This document shows positions 59,635 through 64,000 of a DNA stretch of 64,000 nucleotides, piece after piece. The stretch spans positions 88,043-152,042 of the forward strand of contig NZ_JNXE01000023.1 of the NCBI RefSeq assembly GCF_000716605.1. The letters run 5' to 3'. Origin of the DNA: Streptomyces sp. NRRL F-525 (GTDB lineage Bacteria > Actinomycetota > Actinomycetes > Streptomycetales > Streptomycetaceae). Position 1 is the first letter of the stretch. Every line of letters starts with the position of its first letter. The position numbers and the translations under genes are program-made. The notes below the pieces were generated by a model that had not been told where the DNA came from, searched no databases, and saw nothing but the letters and a program-made list of their open reading frames with translations.

Positions 59635-61177
59635 GGTGGCCCTCCACAGCGGTAGTTGCTTGTGCGGTAGTTGCTTCGGTTGATGTGCTGGGTGTGCTGA
59701 CGGCGAGTGCCATCACGGAGTCCTGCGTGGCCTGTTCGGCGGAGAGTTCGCCCGCGATGCGCCCCTGGGCCATGACCAGCACCCGGTCGCTCATGCCGAG
59801 GACCTCGGGCAGATCGCTGGAGATCATGAGGACGGCGGCGCCACCGGCCGTGAGTTCATTGATGAGTTGATAGATCTCGACCTTGGCGCCGACGTCGATG
59901 CCGCGCGTCGGTTCGTCGAGGATCAGCACCTTGGTGTCGGCGAGCAGCCACTTGCCGATGACGACCTTCTGCTGGTTGCCACCGGACAACGTCCGCACCT
60001 GCTGGCCGAGTCCGGCCATCCGTACGCCCAGCTCCTTCGCGATCCGCGCGGCGGCGACCCGTTGCCCCTTGAGGTCGACAAGCCCACCCTTGGTGGCGGC
60101 CCGCATGGTGACGAGCCCGAGGTTCTCCTCGACCGACTGGTCCAGGACGAGCCCCTGCCCCTTGCGGTCCTCGGGCACGAGCCCGATCCCGGCCGCCATG
60201 GCCGCGTTGACGTCATGCTTGGGGACGAGTCCACCGGAGACGGTGACAGCACCCTGGTCGTACGGGTCGGCCCCGAAGACAGCCCGTACGACTTCGGTAC
60301 GACCGGCCCCGACGAGTCCGGCGATGCCGACGACCTCACCGGCCCGCACCTCGAAGTTGATGTCGTGGAAGACCCCGTCCCGGGTGAGCCCCTCGACGGA
60401 GAGCAACGCGGCGCCGGAGTCCGGCCGTTCACGCGGATACTGCTGCTCGATGGAGCGCCCGACCATGAGCCGTACGAGCTCGTCCTCCGGGGTGGAGGCA
60501 GGCACCTGCCCGACGGACTTCCCGTCCCGGATGACGGTGACGCGGTCCCCGAGGGCGGCGATCTCCTCAAGATGATGGGTGATGAAGACGATCCCGACCC
60601 CGTCCGAGCGCAGTTGACGCACGATCGCGAACAGCTTCTCGACCTCTTCCGAGGTGAGCACGGCGGTCGGCTCGTCCATGATGAGCACGCGCGCGTTGAG
60701 ACTGAGCGCCTTGGCGATCTCGACCATCTGGAGCCGCGCGATGCCGAGTTCACGGACACGCGCCCGGGGAGAGACATTGACCCCGACCCGCTCCAGCAGA
60801 ACGGCGGCGTCGGCCTCCATCCGCTTCCGGTCGATCATCCCGAGCCGACGCGGCTGCCGCCCCAGAAAGATGTTCTCGGCGACCGTCAGATCGGGAACGA
60901 GGTTGAACTCCTGGTAGATGGTGGCGATCCCGAGCCGCGCGGAGTCCTGCGCGCTGTGGATGCGCACCTCCTCGCCACCGACCACGATCCGGCCGCCGTC
61001 GGGGCGGTAGGCGCCGGAGAGCATCTTGATCAGCGTGCTCTTGCCCGCACCGTTCTCACCGAGCAGCACATGGACCTCACCCCGGCGCAGATCGAAGTCG
61101 ACGCCGTCCAGCGCGACGACACCGGGGAAGGTCTTGCGGATGCCCTCGATGCGCAGCAACTCGTCCTGGTTGCTCAC
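59624..61177 (-). CDS. rbsA: Ribose ABC transporter ATPase (two NBDs)
   Basis: 517-residue double ATPase of the sugar CUT2 class. NBD1 has Walker A GENGAGKST and VLIMDEPTAVL, but its signature reads ELGIARLQMVEIAKAL instead of LSxGxQQ. NBD2 has the degenerate Walker A GLVGAGRTEV, a full signature LSGGNQQKVVIGKWL and VLILDEPTRGID. Thus one composite ATP site is intact and the other degenerate. GTG 61177 overlaps the rbsR stop (GTGA) and has AAGGAG 7 nt upstream; the end overlaps the permease fusion by 11 bp. Confidence 0.93.
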   Translation of the reverse strand: MSNQDELLRIEGIRKTFPGVVALDGVDFDLRRGEVHVLLGENGAGKSTLIKMLSGAYRPDGGRIVVGGEEVRIHSAQDSARLGIATIYQEFNLVPDLTVAENIFLGRQPRRLGMIDRKRMEADAAVLLERVGVNVSPRARVRELGIARLQMVEIAKALSLNARVLIMDEPTAVLTSEEVEKLFAIVRQLRSDGVGIVFITHHLEEIAALGDRVTVIRDGKSVGQVPASTPEDELVRLMVGRSIEQQYPRERPDSGAALLSVEGLTRDGVFHDINFEVRAGEVVGIAGLVGAGRTEVVRAVFGADPYDQGAVTVSGGLVPKHDVNAAMAAGIGLVPEDRKGQGLVLDQSVEENLGLVTMRAATKGGLVDLKGQRVAAARIAKELGVRMAGLGQQVRTLSGGNQQKVVIGKWLLADTKVLILDEPTRGIDVGAKVEIYQLINELTAGGAAVLMISSDLPEVLGMSDRVLVMAQGRIAGELSAEQATQDSVMALAVSTPSTSTEATTAQATTAVEGHRGH

Positions 61178-62211
61178 GACTTGCTCCTTCGAACAGGGGA
61201 TGACGAGGTTTCGGGCTCACCGGGTTCGCCGCACGAGCGGCGCACGACGAGCCGGGCGGGCAGGGTGACGGACTGGGGCGCCCGCCCCTCGATCCGGTCG
61301 ACGAGCGCGCGAACGGCGGCCCGCCCCAACTCGCCCGTGGGCTGGGAGATCGCGGTGATCGGCGGATCGGTGTGCACGAACCACCGGATGTCGTCGAACG
61401 CGGCCAGCGCGAGATCCTCCGGAACCCGCAGCCCACGAGCGCGTACGGCGTCCAGGGCACCCAGGGCCATCAGGTTGTCGGCGGCGAAGACAACCTCGGG
61501 CGGCTCGGCCAGATCGAGGAACCCTTCGGTCACCCGCCGCCCGCTCTCGACCTGGAAGTCGCCCTGGCCGATGTAGGTGGCGGGAAGCGGAATCCCGTAC
61601 TCGGCCAGCGCGTCCCGGAAGGCGGCGACGCGCTCGCTTCCGGTGGTCGTAGCCGAAGGCCCCGCGATGATGGCGAGCCGGCGATGCCCGAGCCCGTGCA
61701 GATGCGCGACGAGATCCCGGATCGCGGCCCGTCCGTCGGCCCGCACGACGGGCACGTCCAGGCCCGGGATCCACCGGTCCACGAACACCATCGGGGTCCC
61801 GGCGCGGGCGGCGTCCAGCATGCCGGGGGAGCCGCCGTCGGTGGGGGAGACGAGCAGTCCGTCGATACGACGGTCCAGCAGCGTCCGCACGTGGTGGTCC
61901 TGCAGCTCCGGCCGCTCGTCGGCGTTGCCGATGATCACGCTGTACCCGAGCGCACGGGCCTCTTCCTCGACGGAACGGGCCAGCTCGGTGAAGTACGGGT
62001 TGAGCACGTCGCTGATGACCAGCCCGAGGGTGCGGGTCTGATCGGTGCGCAGCGACCGGGCGACGGCATTCGGGCGGTAGCCCAGCGCCTCTACGGCGGC
62101 CAGCACACGCGTGCGCGCGTCGTCACTGACCGACGGATGGTCGTTCAGCACCCGCGACACCGTGGCCACGGAGACCCCGGCCTCGGCGGCGACGTTTTTG
62201 ATGCTCGCCAT
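61174..62211 (-). CDS. rbsR: Ribose operon repressor (LacI family)
   Basis: 345-residue repressor. The HTH and hinge are SIKNVAAEAGVSVATVSRVL then NDHPSVSDDARTRVLAAVEA and LGYRPNAVARSLRT. The effector domain has GLVISDVLNPYFTELARSVE and FAADNLMALGALDAVRARGL. ATG 62211 is preceded by GAGGAGGTGG at 8 nt. First gene of its own operon, with two direct operators at 62228-62267 just upstream, so it is autorepressed and released by ribose (family inference). Confidence 0.92.
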   Translation of the reverse strand: MASIKNVAAEAGVSVATVSRVLNDHPSVSDDARTRVLAAVEALGYRPNAVARSLRTDQTRTLGLVISDVLNPYFTELARSVEEEARALGYSVIIGNADERPELQDHHVRTLLDRRIDGLLVSPTDGGSPGMLDAARAGTPMVFVDRWIPGLDVPVVRADGRAAIRDLVAHLHGLGHRRLAIIAGPSATTTGSERVAAFRDALAEYGIPLPATYIGQGDFQVESGRRVTEGFLDLAEPPEVVFAADNLMALGALDAVRARGLRVPEDLALAAFDDIRWFVHTDPPITAISQPTGELGRAAVRALVDRIEGRAPQSVTLPARLVVRRSCGEPGEPETSSSPVRRSKS

Positions 62212-62227
62212 CGCCGTTCCACCTCCT

Positions 62228-62267
62228 CGTGGAATCGATTACACGGAGGATTGGAATCGATTACACG
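62228..62267. promoter_or_regulatory. Two RbsR operators, 22 bp apart
   Basis: CGTGGAATCGATTACACG (62228-62245) is a palindrome with one mismatch pair; ATTGGAATCGATTACACG (62250-62267) repeats it two helical turns upstream. They directly precede the rbsR ribosome-binding site. Confidence 0.9.
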
Positions 62268-62464
62268 GGAGTAAATCAAGCCCCCGACCGGCCTCTGAGA
62301 CCCGATCGTGATGAACGGTGCTCAGCTGAGCGTTGCGTAGGCGGCGGCTGTTTCCACCCGCGACACGGCGCCGGCAAAGAACCCGCGAGCGCCGACGCCG
62401 TCGTCCCCACCGCCCCCACTGTTCCCATCCGTCCCCGTGACGGCCCTCTTGGGCTCGGACGCTG

Positions 62465-63652
62465 TCAGGACCCCGGCAACGGGTCCTGGCCGAGCATGCG
62501 CCGTCCGTTGTCGGCTGAGGTGCGCACCGCGTCGAATCCATATCCGGTCATCACGGATTCGTAGTCGGCGAGCGCGTCGATGATCGGCCGGCCATGGGCT
62601 GCCTTCCCCAGTGCGGCGGCGAGCAGACTGGCGTCGCGCAGGGCGGTGTTCGCGCCGATCCCGCCTGCCGGGCTCATCGCGTGGACAGCGTCCCCGAGCA
62701 GCGTGACGCGGCTCGGGTGCCAGGCGGGGATGGGCACGCTGGTGCGCAAGGTCAGAGGGAAGACGCTTTCGGGAAGCCAGTGTTCGATGATCCGGCGGAC
62801 CTGCGGGTGCCACCCCTCGATCAGCCGGAGGGTTGCCCGCTGGAGTTCGGATCCGGTCATTGTCCGCAACTGGGCGTCGTCGTACGGGAGATGATCCCGG
62901 TGGGATCCGAAGGAGACCGTCATGTAGTCCGCGCTGTCGTCCAGGGCCGCCATCGGCGCGAGCCGGCCGGCTGCCCGTCCCGGCGGCTCGGGGAATTCGA
63001 CCGGGGCGATGCCGACGAACTGCCTTTCCGGTCCGATGACCGGCGTGAACACGGCAAACATCTCCTCCCGGAAGAGGGACCTGGTCGTCTTCGTGAGGGG
63101 TACCTTCCCGTACAGCTGCCGCAGCCCCGTGTCCACCACCCGTGCGTGCGGCAGATGTTGATGGCGTACAGGGGAGTTGACCCCGTCCGCGGCGACGAGC
63201 ACATCGCCGCTGACCTCGGTCCCGTCGCCGAAGCAGGCCACAACCCGGCCGTCCGCCCCGGTGCGGTAGTGGGTGAACCTTTTGCCGAACGTGACGGCAT
63301 CCTCCAGCCCCGTCAGCAGTATCCGGCGCAGCGTCAGCCGGTCGACCGCGAGATGAGTGCCTCCGTCCCCCTCCAGTACGGCCAACTGCCGCAGCCGGCT
63401 GTCGAATACGGGCGTGCACGGCAGCGGCACCCCGGCCGTGGCCCGGAACAGCTGGTGCAGCTCCGGGGGCAGGGAGTCGGCCAGGGAGCTGTCCCCGTGG
63501 GTGTCGATGTGGATGCGATAGCCCTGCTGACGGGAGACCAGGTCGACGTCCCGTTCGTACACCGAGAATCCGATGTTCCGCCGGCGCAGGCCCTGTACGA
63601 GACAGAGCCCGCCCAGCCCCGCGCCGATGACGATCACGTGTGGATACGGCAT
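62465..63652 (-). CDS. FAD-dependent aromatic-type monooxygenase
   Basis: 395-residue class A flavin monooxygenase of the PHBH fold. N-terminal VIVIGAGLGGLCLVQGL is the dinucleotide motif, then SVYERDVDL with the ribose-binding Glu. VLVAADGVNSPVR is the DG motif and VTLLGDAVHAMSPAGGIGAN the GD motif. No membrane segment. The ATG at 63652 follows AGGAAGG at 11 nt. Such enzymes hydroxylate phenolic or polycyclic substrates, or inactivate drugs such as tetracyclines and rifamycins; nothing nearby points to one. 62280-62464 downstream holds only a GCTCAGCTGAGC palindrome (62320). Confidence 0.88.
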   Translation of the reverse strand: MPYPHVIVIGAGLGGLCLVQGLRRRNIGFSVYERDVDLVSRQQGYRIHIDTHGDSSLADSLPPELHQLFRATAGVPLPCTPVFDSRLRQLAVLEGDGGTHLAVDRLTLRRILLTGLEDAVTFGKRFTHYRTGADGRVVACFGDGTEVSGDVLVAADGVNSPVRHQHLPHARVVDTGLRQLYGKVPLTKTTRSLFREEMFAVFTPVIGPERQFVGIAPVEFPEPPGRAAGRLAPMAALDDSADYMTVSFGSHRDHLPYDDAQLRTMTGSELQRATLRLIEGWHPQVRRIIEHWLPESVFPLTLRTSVPIPAWHPSRVTLLGDAVHAMSPAGGIGANTALRDASLLAAALGKAAHGRPIIDALADYESVMTGYGFDAVRTSADNGRRMLGQDPLPGS

Positions 63653-63985
63653 GCCGGCCGTCCCTTCCTCGCGCAACGACAGAGAAAGGGACACACAGGT
63701 CACACCTGGCGTTGGCAGTCCCGTACACGGTGACTGCCGGCGAAGTGAGGTGTTCGGCGCGCTTCGGCGCTGCCCGGACTAACCCGTACCGGGCCGTGTC
63801 TTCGCGTGTCCTCGACCCGCACGCTAACAAACCTGGCGCCTTGATCTCCATGCCCACAGAGATGCCAGGCATCCCGAACACGGCCTGGTGCAGCCCATTC
63901 CTGAACTGACCTGCCCTGTGCGGTAGTTCCGGTAGAACGCCACCTCATGCCGGGTCTTCGCAGGTGAGCGGTGCGGCCCTTTTCC
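63653..63985. other. Gene-free stretch upstream of the monooxygenase
   Basis: About 330 bp with no supported gene, RNA or repeat. It presumably holds the monooxygenase promoter; I see no convincing -10/-35 pair or operator. It runs into adapter-like sequence at the window end. Confidence 0.5.
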
Positions 63986-64000
63986 CTGTCTCTTATACAC
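63986..64000 (+). other. Tn5/Nextera mosaic-end adapter sequence at the window end
   Basis: CTGTCTCTTATACAC, the last 15 bases, equals the first 15 bases of the 19-bp Tn5 mosaic end used in transposase-based sequencing libraries. It is most simply untrimmed adapter at a contig end, not biology. Confidence 0.85.

Noticed and set aside
57670..59655. A 661-codon plus-strand open frame over the rbsCB gene
   Set aside because: Highly charged Arg/Asp/Gly composition without motifs, exactly opposite a well-supported gene.
62320..62331. GCTCAGCTGAGC palindrome as an operator
   Set aside because: It lies downstream of the monooxygenase stop codon and about 110 bp upstream of rbsR, beyond its operators; one copy only, no promoter elements nearby.

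Overview
The window is high-GC actinobacterial chromosome, almost certainly Streptomyces. The start of a desferrioxamine desA gene lies next to desF and desE with two IdeR/DmdR1-type iron boxes, and beyond them come an acdH / HMG-CoA lyase / acyl-CoA carboxylase block and a PucR / symporter / ureohydrolase block. The gene order resembles the S. coelicolor desA region read inward (from memory, not searched). The last 15 bases match the Tn5/Nextera mosaic end, so this is probably the raw end of a draft contig.

Layout. 1-2.5 kb: siderophore genes desA (partial), desF, desE on the minus strand. 2.7-4.5 kb: an isoprenyl diphosphate synthase-like gene translationally coupled to a heme oxygenase gene, sitting between desE and acdH. 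4.4-10.2 kb: leucine/isovalerate catabolic operon (carboxylase beta, carboxylase alpha, HMG-CoA lyase, acyl-CoA dehydrogenase), with a divergent, apparently leaderless TetR gene and two operators. 10.9-15.2 kb: hairpin repeats, a second acyl-CoA dehydrogenase, a TesB thioesterase, a CDF metal transporter and a phosphatase-like gene. 15.2-21.2 kb: PucR regulator divergent from a Na+ symporter / ureohydrolase / ThDP-enzyme operon, closed by a perfect 18-bp terminator.

21.2-26.7 kb is accessory: VOC protein, PIN toxin-antitoxin pair, anti-sigma-type ATPase, GntR regulator with three TCTAGAGA boxes, and two decayed copies of an HXXEE gene (one internally deleted, one frameshifted), then a secreted endonuclease. 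26.9-40 kb is envelope and export: a GT39 mannosyltransferase with a 140-residue Gly-rich segment, serine hydrolase, phytase-like esterase, one-chain ABC exporter with a hairpin over its ribosome-binding site, small secreted protein, S28 peptidase, lipoprotein and a family 3 N-acetylglucosaminidase. 40.2-49.5 kb: 21-bp tandem repeats, a divergent AroA (EPSP synthase) with altered glyphosate-loop residues, GNAT, RBBP9-like hydrolase, two MFS exporters, TIM-barrel isomerase, MarR-GNAT fusion, epimerase and AraC regulator.

49.5-50.55 kb carries no gene but is an imperfect palindrome about 0.94 kb long, built of two inverted 150-bp hairpin elements and inverted 60-bp units. 50.5-55 kb: LacI regulator divergent from a three-gene sugar/polyol operon (Gfo/Idh/MocA, DUF993, isomerase). 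55-56.3 kb: small secreted protein, DUF937 protein and a possible 6C-type structured RNA. 56.3-62.3 kb: ribose operon rbsR-rbsA-rbsCB-rbsK-rbsD, with permease and binding protein fused and two RbsR operators 22 bp apart. 62.4-63.7 kb: FAD monooxygenase. Most operons use 1-4 base (GTGA/ATGA) stop-start overlaps. At least six genes lack a Shine-Dalgarno sequence but have a TANNNT-like hexamer 6-7 nt before ATG, suggesting leaderless transcripts.
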